NCBI RefSeq assembly: GCF_014280875.1
Contig: NZ_JACLAL010000006.1
Coordinates: 420,998 to 484,997 of the forward strand
Direction of reading: 5' to 3'
Length of the DNA: 64,000 nucleotides
DNA from: Paenirhizobium daejeonense
GTDB taxonomy: Bacteria > Pseudomonadota > Alphaproteobacteria > Rhizobiales > Rhizobiaceae
Part shown: positions 53,357 to 64,000 of the stretch, in pieces
Layout: each line of letters opens with the position of its first letter
How positions within the stretch are numbered: the stretch's first letter is position 1
Notes under the pieces: generated by a model
Databases searched by the model: none
What the model was told of the DNA's origin: nothing
The model's input: the letters and a program-made list of their open reading frames with translations, nothing else
Position numbers and translations under genes: made by a program

Positions 53357-55624
53357 ATGAGAGACCTTTCCGCGGGTCCACGCGTCCTCCTCAAGCGGTT
53401 ACGCGAACTTATGGCGGAACCGCTGGAGCCGCAGGAGCGGCTTGACCAGATCGTTCGCCAGATCGCGAGCAATATGGTTGCGGAGGTGTGTTCCGTCTAC
53501 GTGCTCAGAGCAGACGGGGTTCTCGAACTTTACGCTACCGAGGGTCTCAACAAGCAGGCCGTTCATCTTGCTCAGCTCAAGATGGGGCAGGGTCTCGTCG
53601 GTACGATCGCCGCTTCGGCGCAACCTCTTAATCTGTCCGATGCCCAGGCGCATCCCGCATTCCGCTATCTGCCGGAGACGGGCGAGGAAATCTATCATTC
53701 CTTCCTCGGCGTGCCGATTCTTCGCGCCGGCCGCAGTTTGGGCGTTCTCGTCGTTCAGAACAAGGCACAGCGCAACTATCGGGAGGACGAGCTTGAAGCG
53801 CTCGAAACCACCGCCATGGTGCTGGCCGAGATGATCGCGACCGGCGAACTGAAAAAGATCACCCGCCCGGGTCTCGAACTCGATCTGACACGTGCCGTCA
53901 CGATCGATGGCGATAGCTATTCCGAAGGCATCGGGCTTGGTCATGTCGTGCTTCACGAGCCGCGCATCGTTGTCACGAATCTTCTCAATGAGGATAGCGA
54001 GAAGGAAATCCGCCGGCTCGCCGATGCGATCGGCTCGCTGAGGATTTCCATCGACGACATGTTGTCTCGGCGCGAAGTCTCAATGGAGGGAGAGCATCGC
54101 GAAGTGCTCGAGACCTACCGCATGTTTGCGCATGACCAGGGCTGGGTGCGCCGCATGGAAGAGGCGATCCACAACGGTCTGACGGCCGAGGCTGCTGTCG
54201 AAAAGGTGCAGAGCGACACAAAGGCGCGGATGATCCGCTTGACGGACCCCTATCTCCGCGAGCGCATGCACGATTTCGACGATCTGGCGAACCGGCTTCT
54301 GCGCCAGCTGACCGGCTTCTCGCCACGGACAGTTGCAGACGGGTTCCCGGCGGATGCGATCATCTTCGCTCGTGCCATGGGTGCTGCGGAACTTCTGGAT
54401 TATCCGCGGGCCAATCTGCGCGGCTTGGTGCTGGAGGAAGGTGCGGTGACGAGCCACGTCGTTATCGTCGCGCGCGCCATGGGAATTGCTGTGGTTGGAC
54501 AGGCGGCGGGCGCGGTTGCGCTTGCTGAAAATGGTGATCCGGTCATTATCGACGGAGATGACGGCAAAGTGCACATCCGGCCGATGGCCGATTTGCAGAA
54601 GGCCTATGAGGAAAAGGTCAAGTTGCGCGCCAGGCGGCAGGAGCAGTTTCGCGCCTTGCGGGATGTCGAACCGGTTACCAAGGATGGAAAACGTATCAAG
54701 CTGCAGATGAATGCCGGCCTTCTGGTCGACCTGCCGCAGCTTGCCGATTCCGGCGCGGAAGGCATCGGCCTGTTCCGCACGGAACTGCAGTTCATGATCG
54801 CCTCCACCATGCCGAAGGGCGAGGAGCAGGAAAGTTTCTATCGCAGTGTCCTGAAGCAGGCGGGTGGTCGGCCGGTCACCTTCCGCACTCTGGATATCGG
54901 CGGCGACAAGGTGGTTTCCTATTTCCGCGGCCACGAGGAAGAAAATCCGGCGCTCGGCTGGCGGGCAATCCGCCTGTCGCTCGATCGGCCCGGTCTCCTG
55001 CGCACCCAGTTGCGGGCACTGCTCAAGGCCGCCGCAGGCGCGGAACTCAAGATGATGCTGCCGATGGTGACGGAGGTGGCGGAAATCCGGGCGGTACGCG
55101 AGCTGATGCAGAAAGAGGTTCAGCATCTCTCGAAGTTCGGCCACCTGTTGCCCAAGAAGCTGCAGTTCGGCGCAATGCTCGAAGTTCCGGCGCTTCTCTG
55201 GCAGCTCGACGAGTTAATGGAGGAAGTCGATTTCGTGTCTGTCGGATCGAACGACCTGTTCCAGTTCTCGATGGCGGTAGATCGTGGCAACGCACGTGTA
55301 TCCGATCGTTTCGACGTGCTCGGGCGTCCATTCCTGAGGATCCTCCGGGACATCGTGCGGGCCAGCGAGCGGTACCAGACGCCGGTGACGCTCTGCGGCG
55401 AGATGGCAGGCAAGCCGATTTCGGCAATGGCCCTGCTCGGGCTCGGTTTCCGGTCGATCTCGATGTCGCCGACGGCGATCGGCCCGATCAAGGCAATGCT
55501 GCTCGGACTCGATATTTCCAAACTTTCGGAGTTGCTGGAGCCTGCGCTGGATGACCATCATTCGCAACAGCCGCTGCGCGACCTGCTCGTAAAATTCGCA
55601 GCGGATCACAATATTCCTCTCTGA
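53357..55624 (+). CDS. ptsP: phosphoenolpyruvate-protein phosphotransferase, PTS-Ntr EI
   Basis: Enzyme I of the nitrogen phosphotransferase system, 755 residues. N-terminal GAF domain about 20-150 (NifA-like sensor), then EI-N, phospho-histidine in GAVTSHVVIVARAMGIAV near 365-382, and a C-terminal PEP-binding TIM barrel (GLFRTELQFM near 470, LRTLDIGGDKV-type TFRTLDIGGDKV near 510, FVSVGSNDLFQFSM near 625-638, CGEMAGKP near 678). Passes phosphate from PEP to NPr and on to EIIA-Ntr. ATG 53357 (MRDLSAGPRV) has GGGAG 10 bases upstream, better than ATG 53348, which has only one base spacing. Confidence 0.95.
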   Translation: MRDLSAGPRVLLKRLRELMAEPLEPQERLDQIVRQIASNMVAEVCSVYVLRADGVLELYATEGLNKQAVHLAQLKMGQGLVGTIAASAQPLNLSDAQAHPAFRYLPETGEEIYHSFLGVPILRAGRSLGVLVVQNKAQRNYREDELEALETTAMVLAEMIATGELKKITRPGLELDLTRAVTIDGDSYSEGIGLGHVVLHEPRIVVTNLLNEDSEKEIRRLADAIGSLRISIDDMLSRREVSMEGEHREVLETYRMFAHDQGWVRRMEEAIHNGLTAEAAVEKVQSDTKARMIRLTDPYLRERMHDFDDLANRLLRQLTGFSPRTVADGFPADAIIFARAMGAAELLDYPRANLRGLVLEEGAVTSHVVIVARAMGIAVVGQAAGAVALAENGDPVIIDGDDGKVHIRPMADLQKAYEEKVKLRARRQEQFRALRDVEPVTKDGKRIKLQMNAGLLVDLPQLADSGAEGIGLFRTELQFMIASTMPKGEEQESFYRSVLKQAGGRPVTFRTLDIGGDKVVSYFRGHEEENPALGWRAIRLSLDRPGLLRTQLRALLKAAAGAELKMMLPMVTEVAEIRAVRELMQKEVQHLSKFGHLLPKKLQFGAMLEVPALLWQLDELMEEVDFVSVGSNDLFQFSMAVDRGNARVSDRFDVLGRPFLRILRDIVRASERYQTPVTLCGEMAGKPISAMALLGLGFRSISMSPTAIGPIKAMLLGLDISKLSELLEPALDDHHSQQPLRDLLVKFAADHNIPL

Positions 55625-55649
55625 CCTTATGAATGTGGAGTGACGAAGG

Positions 55650-56729
55650 GTGGCGAAGCTTCCTGTCGAGAAAATGCGCGAACTCGAACGCCGTTTTGGC
55701 GAGATAGAGGCGCGCATGTCTGCAGGGCCAGCGGCCGATGTCTATGTGAAGCTCGCTTCCGAATATGCCGAGCTGCAGCCCGTCGTCCGCAAGATCCGCG
55801 ATTATGAAGGCGCGCTTGCCGAAGTTGCTGGCCTGAAGACGATGCTGGCTGACAAGGCCACCGACCGCGACATGCGCGATCTAGCCGAGATGGAACTGCC
55901 GGAGGTCGAGGAACGCATCGAGGCGTTGGAGAAGGATATCCAGATCCTGCTCCTGCCCAAGGATGCGGCGGATGAGAAGAGCGCGATCCTCGAAATCCGT
56001 GCCGGCACTGGTGGCTCGGAAGCGGCTCTCTTCGCCGGCGATCTTTTCCGGATGTACGAGCGCTTTGCCAGTTCCAAGGGCTGGAAGGTCGAAGTGTTGT
56101 CCTCCAGCGAGGGGGAAGCCGGCGGCTACAAGGAAATCATCGCGACGATCACCGGACGCGGCGTGTTCTCCAAGCTGAAATTCGAATCCGGCGTGCACCG
56201 TGTACAGCGCGTTCCCGAGACGGAGGCGAGCGGACGCATCCACACCTCCGCCGCGACGGTTGCCGTGCTGCCGGAGGCGGAGGAGATCGACATCGAGATC
56301 CGACCCGAAGACATCCGCATCGATACGATGCGTGCGTCCGGCGCCGGCGGCCAGCACGTCAATACGACCGATTCCGCCGTTCGTATCACCCATCTGCCAA
56401 CGGGACTGGTCGTGACCTCCTCGGAAAAGTCGCAGCACCAGAACCGCGCCAAGGCGCTGCAGGTCCTGCGCTCGCGGCTTTACGACATGGAGCGACAGAA
56501 AGCGGATAGCGAACGTTCGGCCGACCGCAAGAACCAGGTCGGCTCCGGCGACCGGTCAGAACGTATCCGCACCTACAATTTTCCGCAGGGGCGGGTAACG
56601 GATCACCGCATCAACCTCACCCTCTACAAGCTTGACCGCATGATGGTGGGCGAAATCGACGAAATGGTCGATGCGTTGATCGCCGACTATCAGGCGGGGC
56701 AGCTTGCCCAGCTTGGTGAAGTGTCGTGA
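55650..56729 (+). CDS. prfA: peptide chain release factor 1
   Basis: Terminates translation at UAA and UAG. 359 residues. GGQ motif in [19 protein letters not shown] near 226-244 and the anticodon-like PxT region ([16 protein letters not shown] near 187-202). GTG 55650 is preceded by GGAG 9 bases away. The stop overlaps prmC as GTGA, so expression with its methylase is coupled. Confidence 0.97.
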   Translation: MAKLPVEKMRELERRFGEIEARMSAGPAADVYVKLASEYAELQPVVRKIRDYEGALAEVAGLKTMLADKATDRDMRDLAEMELPEVEERIEALEKDIQILLLPKDAADEKSAILEIRAGTGGSEAALFAGDLFRMYERFASSKGWKVEVLSSSEGEAGGYKEIIATITGRGVFSKLKFESGVHRVQRVPETEASGRIHTSAATVAVLPEAEEIDIEIRPEDIRIDTMRASGAGGQHVNTTDSAVRITHLPTGLVVTSSEKSQHQNRAKALQVLRSRLYDMERQKADSERSADRKNQVGSGDRSERIRTYNFPQGRVTDHRINLTLYKLDRMMVGEIDEMVDALIADYQAGQLAQLGEVS

Positions 56730-57619
56730 GCGAGGAAGCAGAAAAGGCCGATCCTGATACCGTCGGCAGCCTGATTGCCGAAGCGAGGCAACGATTTGCA
56801 GCAGCAGGCCTGGCCGATCCGGCAACCGATGCGCGGGTGCTGGTCAGCGGATTGCTGAGGCTCTCGGCGACCGCGGTCGTTCTAGGCGCCAACCAGACGG
56901 TGGGTGCCGAGCAGGCCAGCGTTGTCCGCTCTGCAATTGACAGACGGGTAGTCCGCGAGCCTGTGCATCGCATTCTTGGCGAACGGGATTTTTATGGGCT
57001 GACCCTCAAGCTTTCGCCCGACACGCTCGAGCCGCGTCCCGACACGGAGATCCTCGTCGACGCCATCCTGCCGCATCTCCAGCGTGTTGCCGCCCAAAAG
57101 GCCGGCGCGCGAATTCTCGATCTCGGCACTGGAAGCGGCGCAATCGCGCTGGCCCTTCTGAAGGAATGCGATACCGCCCGCGCAACCGGGACGGATATTT
57201 CTGCCGGCGCCCTTACAATCGCCGCAAACAATGCCTATCTCAACGGCGTCGGCGAGAGATTTGAGGTGCTTGAAAGCGCCTGGTTCGAGAAGATCGAAGA
57301 ACGACACTTCGACATCATCGTGTCAAATCCGCCTTACATACCCACAAAAGTGGTCCAAGCGCTTGAGCCCGAAGTCAAGGATTTTGATCCCGAACGGGCA
57401 CTTGATGGCGGCCAGGATGGTCTTTTCGCTTATCGCGCGATCGCGGGCAACGCGGCCTCGCATCTGGCGGACGGAGGCGTGGTGGGACTGGAAATCGGTT
57501 ACGATCAGAAGCAACCGGTCACCCAAATATTTGAGGCTAAAGGATTTTCCTTGCTCGACGCGCGGCAGGACTATGGCGGCAACGACCGGGTCCTGTTGTT
57601 TCATCCAAGGCGGACGTAA
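56726..57619 (+). CDS. prmC: release factor glutamine methyltransferase
   Basis: Methylates the GGQ glutamine of release factors; 297 residues. N-terminal helical domain, then SAM motif [16 protein letters not shown] near 130-145, catalytic NPPY in [10 protein letters not shown] near 195-204, and [18 protein letters not shown] near 230-248. GTG 56726 overlaps the prfA stop. A hairpin terminator follows at 57650. Confidence 0.95.
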   Translation: MSEEAEKADPDTVGSLIAEARQRFAAAGLADPATDARVLVSGLLRLSATAVVLGANQTVGAEQASVVRSAIDRRVVREPVHRILGERDFYGLTLKLSPDTLEPRPDTEILVDAILPHLQRVAAQKAGARILDLGTGSGAIALALLKECDTARATGTDISAGALTIAANNAYLNGVGERFEVLESAWFEKIEERHFDIIVSNPPYIPTKVVQALEPEVKDFDPERALDGGQDGLFAYRAIAGNAASHLADGGVVGLEIGYDQKQPVTQIFEAKGFSLLDARQDYGGNDRVLLFHPRRT

Positions 57620-57649
57620 CAAGTTTGCTGCGTATGCTAAGGATATTTT

Positions 57650-57668
57650 GCCTTTTGAAAGAAAAGGC
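57650..57668 (+). terminator. terminator after prmC
   Basis: GCCTTTT and AAAAGGC arms, loop GAAAG, followed by TTGGTTTT. The uracil tract is broken, so it is of medium strength. Confidence 0.55.
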
Positions 57669-57948
57669 TTGGTTTTCGCAATGAAGCGTAATAGCTTGCG
57701 GGCACGCAACGGGCAGCGGGGAATGAACGAAGATTCGTTCGGGTCTGGGGTCTGCTTCGATTTCCGCTCGTCACAGAGCTTCGCGGGGCGAGCAATCCCG
57801 GTGCGTAACTCAGTAAACTTGACTTTCACCAACGGCAAAGAAGCGGTGGCGCAATATGCCCGCGGCAGGCGCAGCCTTGGTCCGGTCCAACCAGAACCAG
57901 TAGCGCTGCCTTTTATCAGCACAACAGAAGAATTCAGGTGAATTATCG
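57669..57948. other. intergenic region before DUF4167 gene
   Basis: With the terminator this forms a 329-base gap after prmC. An in-frame open stretch at 57681-57941 has no Shine-Dalgarno and no recognisable family, so it is not called a gene. AGGTGA at about 57936 is the ribosome site of the next gene. A possible -35-like TTGACT at about 57820 lacks a clear -10. Confidence 0.5.
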
Positions 57949-58602
57949 ATGAGGCCAGGACAGCAGAACAAGCGTGGTCGGGGGCGTAACAACGGCGGTG
58001 GCGGCGGTGGCGGAGGAGGAAACAACTTCAACCGCAAGGGCGCCAACCCTTTGACTCGGACCTACGACAGCTCGGGTCCCGACGTGAAGATTCGCGGTAC
58101 GGCCCAGCACATCGCAGAGAAGTATTCCGCTCTTGCACGCGATGCCCAGAGCGCCGGCGATCGGGTCATGGCCGAGAATTACCTGCAGCACGCTGAACAC
58201 TACAACCGGATCATCGCTGCCGCCCAGGCGCAGATGCAGGAACGCTTCCAGCGGGACGACCGGGATGATCGCAATGATTTCGGTGACGACATCGACGGTA
58301 TGGACGAACCGGTTGCCGTTTCTCAGCCACAGCATCAGCCGCAACCGCAACAGCAGCGACCGGTCGAAATTGCCGGCTCTGGCCCGCAGCCGGTGATCGA
58401 GGAGATCCCCGCCGAAGTTGCCGCCGCCGTAGAGGAAAGCGAAGCGGAAGGTACCGCGGAGCGTCAGCCGCGTCGTCGTAGCGCTTCCAACCGCCCGCGT
58501 CGCCAGCCCCGCCGTGCCAATGCCGCAGCAGAGACCGGCGAAGGCGGAGACAGTGGCGCTGCGGAGGCCGCGCCTGCGCTGGCAGATGCAGCTTCGGAAT
58601 AA
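57949..58602 (+). CDS. DUF4167 domain protein
   Basis: 217 residues. Basic Arg/Gly/Asn-rich N-terminus with a run of nine glycines (residues 16-24, RGRNNGG region), then the conserved DUF4167 helix block (RTYDSSGPDVKIRGTAQHIAEKY near 37-58, AENYLQHAEHYNRII near 72-90). The C-terminal half is low complexity with Gln, Pro and Ala/Glu tracts. The RG-rich start and helical core suggest RNA or ribosome contact, but this is inference. ATG 57949 with AGGTGA upstream. A terminator follows at 58665. Confidence 0.85.
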   Translation: MRPGQQNKRGRGRNNGGGGGGGGGNNFNRKGANPLTRTYDSSGPDVKIRGTAQHIAEKYSALARDAQSAGDRVMAENYLQHAEHYNRIIAAAQAQMQERFQRDDRDDRNDFGDDIDGMDEPVAVSQPQHQPQPQQQRPVEIAGSGPQPVIEEIPAEVAAAVEESEAEGTAERQPRRRSASNRPRRQPRRANAAAETGEGGDSGAAEAAPALADAASE

Positions 58603-58664
58603 CGGAAACGGGGAGGCATGTCCCGATACGGGGACTTCCGCACCCAATCTTGACGAATATGAAG

Positions 58665-58689
58665 CTCCGGTCCCCGACCGGAGTTTTTT
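58665..58689 (+). terminator. terminator after DUF4167 gene
   Basis: CTCCGGTC and GACCGGAG form a perfect 8-bp stem around CCC, followed by six T residues. Strong. Confidence 0.9.
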
Positions 58690-58702
58690 CATTTAAGCGC
58701 CT

Positions 58703-58730
58703 CTTTAAACGGGAAAACCGCTTACCATAT
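58703..58730 (+). promoter_or_regulatory. RpoH-like heat-shock promoter of clpB
   Basis: CTTTAAA (58703-58709), 13-base spacer, TACCATAT (58723-58730), close to the sigma32 pattern CTTGAAA / CCCCATNT. It lies 108 bases before the clpB start, after the terminator. Confidence 0.5.
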
Positions 58731-58837
58731 CTCGGTCGAAGGGATCATTCATCGTCCCCACGGCCCGCCTTATAGGGGGCCATCCTCAATCGCCGTCCTG
58801 CGCCGGTCCGGGCAGGGCGGAAAATGGAGACTGGCTT

Positions 58838-61438
<2,601 letters not shown>

Positions 61439-61464
61439 GCTGACGACGAAAGTATGCGTGACAG

Positions 61465-61492
61465 AAATGGCGGCCCTTGTGGCCGCCATTTT
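61465..61492 (+). terminator. terminator of clpB
   Basis: AAATGGCGGCC / GGCCGCCATTT 11-bp stem, loop CTTGT, followed by TTGTTTT. The tract on the opposite strand is poor, so it mainly serves clpB. Confidence 0.88.
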
Positions 61493-61570
61493 GTTTTCCG
61501 TCTTTTCGGCGCGTGGCATGTTGGCCGGTGGTCATTTGCCGGCCCGGCAGAAAGGCCTCGGGAAAAGGCA

Positions 61571-63514
61571 TTAGTTGCTCGCCACTTCGGCCGGTTTGCC
61601 GCCCTGGGCCAGAAGCGCGTCGATGCGTGCGCGCTCGTCCTGGAAGCGGGCGAGCGCATCGCCTTCCAACGATTTTCCGCCCGGCAGGCGAACCTTCATG
61701 GCGTCAACCTTGGTGCCGTTAACGATTAACTCGTAATGCAGGTGGGAACCGGTGGATTCCCCTGTCGAACCGACCCAGCCGATGACCTGACCCTGGGTAA
61801 CCTTGGTGCCCGGGGTGATGCCCTTGGCGATCGCGCTCTGATGGTTGTAGGAGGATTCGTAGCCGTTGGCGTGGCGAATAATCGTTTGATTGCCATAGCC
61901 CGATGCCCAGCCTGCCTTTTCCACGACGCCGTTGCCCGACGCGATGATGGGGGTGCCACGCGGCGCGGCCCAGTCGGTACCGGTATGCATGCGCGAATAG
62001 CCGAGGATCGGATGTTGACGCATACCGAAACCGGAGGTCAGGCGACCGTTCGGGACGGGGTTGCGCAACAAGAACTGGCGGACGCTCTTGCCGGTCTCGT
62101 CATAATAATCGACCGAATTATCATCGGGGCTTTGGAAGCGATAAAATGAAGTGACAGTGTCGCCGAAACGGGCGCGCACGTAAAGAAGTTCGCTTTCGTC
62201 CGTGGCGCGGCCGGTATCGTCCTGCACGGAAAAGCAGGCCTCCATCGTGTCTGTCGGCTTCAACTGGGCCTGGAAATCGACATTGGCGGCGAGTAGGCGG
62301 ATGACCAGAGAGGTCATTTCCCGAGTCATTCCGTATGAAAGAGCGGCGCGATAAATACCGTCATAGGCGCGCGGCAGGTCGCGCCCGGTGAGAACTGCCG
62401 GCGCCTGCTCATCGAAGGCAGTCGCGACTGCGTCGAGCTTCGGCGGTTCTTCGCCCTGAACGAGCCGTCCGACGTCGTTGACGGCCAGCGTCACCACGTG
62501 GTTACCCCTCCGATAGAGGCTTATTCGCACGATGCGAACTTCTTCACCACGCTGAATGACGCCGATACGCAGGACATCGCCCTCATTCAGATCCTTCGAA
62601 CCTGCATGGGGTGCGAGCACCCGGGCGACGTCCTCGGCCTTCGGCTTGGGATAGCCTGCGGCGATCATCACCGCATCTATGCCTTGGCTACGACGAACCG
62701 GCAGCACATCGTCAGCATATTCCGGTGTATCGGGTGTGAGAAGTTCCGGTGCTGCTACCGTCATGTTCTGTTCCACGACGCGAGCGGTCAGGCCCGAGGC
62801 AATGTCCATGGCGTCGTCACCATCAGTGTCGAAGCGACGCGGGTCGATGTAGTAGAGTGCGGCTACCTGGCTCGCTCCATCCGTCAGAACCGATCCATTC
62901 GAGCGGACATTCTCCTCGACCTCATCGAAAGACATCTCACCGGCGAAGGGATGTGTGCTGGAACCCGTGGGGAAAGGTACGCTCTTAAGGCTGACCTCGG
63001 ATTCGACATCGGAACCGTAGAGAGTGCCGGTGCGAGTTGCCGGGGCTGCGGATTTCTCGTTTGTGGCGAAGATCGTCAACGGATCAAAAGGCGGATAACT
63101 TTCCTGAACCTGGTAATTGGCGGCCAGCCCCATCTTCACATGGGCGAAGGGCTGGCGGCGAACAACCTCGCGTTCGCCGTCGTGGGTCACGGTCGGCACT
63201 TCAAGGATGGCCTTGTCAACAGGGCGAGCTGCGATCTTCGGGCCGAACAGCCGGGATCCACGCGTAACGGCTTCCGCCTGAGCATCGCTGCCGCCTGTGA
63301 CGGCAAAGGCTTCAGCCGGAATTGCCAGCTGCTGGCGGCCGTCGAGGGCCGCGAAGAGCGCCACGCCCATGAGAATACAAGAGGTGATGCCAGTCAGAAA
63401 GGTGCCGGAAAGCCATCGCAGGGAGATCTCGCGCCGGTCCGGTGCCCGATGTCCATCGGCCAGGATCGGCGCTTCGTTACCTAGCGATCGCAGCATATTG
63501 CGGTCCGTCATCAT
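61571..63514 (-). CDS. M23 (LytM) family metallopeptidase, RgsM-like
   Basis: 647 residues. One N-terminal membrane helix (FLTGITSCILMGVALFAAL, about 37-55) then a long periplasmic stalk and a C-terminal M23 domain (about 480-610) with LTSGFGMRQHPILG, MHTGTDWAAPRGTP (His and Asp metal ligands) and GSHLHYELI (H-x-H). Signal-anchor periplasmic hydrolase of peptidoglycan crosslinks. In Sinorhizobium the M23 protein RgsM, with RgsP, supports polar growth, and I recall it beside clpB; equivalence is inference. ATG 63514 (MMTDRN). Confidence 0.85.
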   Translation of the reverse strand: MMTDRNMLRSLGNEAPILADGHRAPDRREISLRWLSGTFLTGITSCILMGVALFAALDGRQQLAIPAEAFAVTGGSDAQAEAVTRGSRLFGPKIAARPVDKAILEVPTVTHDGEREVVRRQPFAHVKMGLAANYQVQESYPPFDPLTIFATNEKSAAPATRTGTLYGSDVESEVSLKSVPFPTGSSTHPFAGEMSFDEVEENVRSNGSVLTDGASQVAALYYIDPRRFDTDGDDAMDIASGLTARVVEQNMTVAAPELLTPDTPEYADDVLPVRRSQGIDAVMIAAGYPKPKAEDVARVLAPHAGSKDLNEGDVLRIGVIQRGEEVRIVRISLYRRGNHVVTLAVNDVGRLVQGEEPPKLDAVATAFDEQAPAVLTGRDLPRAYDGIYRAALSYGMTREMTSLVIRLLAANVDFQAQLKPTDTMEACFSVQDDTGRATDESELLYVRARFGDTVTSFYRFQSPDDNSVDYYDETGKSVRQFLLRNPVPNGRLTSGFGMRQHPILGYSRMHTGTDWAAPRGTPIIASGNGVVEKAGWASGYGNQTIIRHANGYESSYNHQSAIAKGITPGTKVTQGQVIGWVGSTGESTGSHLHYELIVNGTKVDAMKVRLPGGKSLEGDALARFQDERARIDALLAQGGKPAEVASN

Positions 63515-63869
63515 GCGGTCGGCATCCGTCCGTTCAAGAGGCGAGGTTCCGGTTTTCCATTCGCGGGCTACATCTGCATATTTCGGCGCACGCCGTCAAA
63601 TCCGGTGGCGAAGCACGAAAGGTGCGCGCCCGCGCGTATCTGTAGAACACCCAATTATGGAATTGCCGGGACGGAAAAATGGCCAGTCCGTGGCTGCCGG
63701 CCCTGGCACACGGGTATCTCGATGCTTTCTCGACTGGCTTCTCTATATGGGTATCGGCCTCAGCGAACGTTTTTCGTAGTGATCCTCCTGCATTTTAGCT
63801 TTCTGGCTTGGTTGGCTTGGCGGGGTGTTTGCCTCATCTCGGCATTATTTCTTTCTTATCAATCACTTA
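63515..63869. other. upstream region of M23 gene with no gene
   Basis: About 355 bases between the M23 start and the promoter at 63870. No frame in either direction has family-type sequence; a 92-codon open stretch at 63605-63883 has a hydrophobic centre but no ribosome site. The right part is AT-rich. Confidence 0.5.
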
Positions 63870-63930
63870 GAATATTTTTGTAATTTTTGTGATAGATAGT
63901 GTTGACTTGATTGAGGGGGTAGGATTATAC
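63870..63930 (+). promoter_or_regulatory. strong promoter with UP-like element, probable rRNA operon promoter
   Basis: TTGACT (63902-63907), 17-base spacer, TTATAC (63925-63930), preceded by an AT-rich tract AATATTTTTGTAATTTTTG (63870-63888). The sequence after the start (CCGCTCACTGACG, GACGAAGTTTCTCGTTC) resembles leaders of rhizobial 16S rRNA operons as I recall them. The 16S gene would begin just past the window. Confidence 0.65.
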
Positions 63931-64000
63931 ATCCGCTCACTGACGAGGGCGGCGGCGCTGCTGGCGACGAAGTTTCTCGTTCTGAAGAAATCATTGAAAT

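Noticed and set aside
57323..57922. 199-codon minus-strand frame after prmC
   Set aside because: Two thirds of it are antisense to prmC and no family is recognisable.
63605..63883. 92-codon frame before the right-edge promoter
   Set aside because: No ribosome site, no family, and its hydrophobic part is a plain AT-rich stretch.

Overview
The window is a chromosomal stretch from a Rhizobiales alphaproteobacterium, most likely a Rhizobiaceae member (Rhizobium, Neorhizobium or Agrobacterium type). This rests on high GC, dense genes of rhizobial type, and several lineage-typical sets: argH / small lipoprotein / lysA / TIGR02302, hisC / arogenate dehydrogenase / DUF2125, lysC / ptsP / prfA / prmC / DUF4167 / clpB, a CpdR receiver protein, and a lysyl-phosphatidylglycerol synthase (lpiA) overlapping a VirJ/AcvB-type hydrolase. 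The species cannot be fixed from sequence reading alone.

Layout. 1-5.2 kb: end of gloB, a methyltransferase, hisC-tyrC (aromatic or histidine synthesis), DUF2125 and a gamma-glutamylcyclotransferase. 5.2-9.7 kb: cpdR, hpt, a membrane protein, ftsEX (divisome) and a YdcF protein. 9.8-17.1 kb: plsC, tlpA, argH, lipoprotein, lysA and a large TIGR02302 membrane protein. 17.2-23.1 kb: GAF-EAL phosphodiesterase, 3-hydroxybutyryl-CoA dehydrogenase, etfBA, rhomboid protease, corrinoid adenosyltransferase and a small twin-helix protein. 23.1-28.4 kb: SDR, BrkB, GluQRS, AlkA-like glycosylase, HNH, DsbB and a YqaA-like membrane protein. 28.6 kb: tRNA-Leu(CAA). 28.7-30.25 kb is the only clearly accessory strip: gene-poor, with one SRPBCC-type gene, the first 18 codons of a truncated zinc/quinone oxidoreductase, and the tail of an IS5-type transposase. 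30.25-46.6 kb: acyl-CoA synthetase, acetyltransferase and flippase, secA, parvulin, argJ, GNAT, mutT, a small membrane protein plus Flp pilin behind a CtrA-type box, methyltransferases, comF, grxC, nitrilase-family hydrolase, DUF1178, DUF924 and ubiG. 46.8-51.7 kb: SH3 envelope protein and lpiA-atvA. 52-61.4 kb: lysC, ptsP, prfA, prmC, DUF4167 and clpB. 61.5-64 kb: an M23 (LytM) envelope protein, then a strong promoter with an AT-rich upstream element at the right edge that looks like the start of an rRNA operon.

How genes work together. Several neighbours form evident units: etfB-etfA feed electrons from acyl-CoA oxidation, with a hydroxyacyl-CoA dehydrogenase just beyond their terminator. 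lpiA makes lysyl-phosphatidylglycerol and the overlapping atvA/acvB-like gene probably removes it. prfA-prmC make release factor 1 and its methylase. ftsE-ftsX form the divisome ABC pair. argJ, GNAT and mutT are stacked, the last two overlapping by ATGA. Regulatory elements visible by eye are intrinsic terminators after etfA, secA, ppiC, the SH3 gene, prmC, DUF4167 and clpB; a RpoH-like promoter before clpB; a sigma70-type promoter before secA; and a CtrA-type box before the pilin cluster.

I did not find a clear undescribed multi-gene system. The best leads are the accessory scar beside tRNA-Leu, the CtrA-boxed small protein/pilin pair, repeated and palindromic elements upstream of ftsE, and hairpins with a shared GAAAA loop bracketing the SH3 gene. 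All assignments come from reading motifs; no database search was run.
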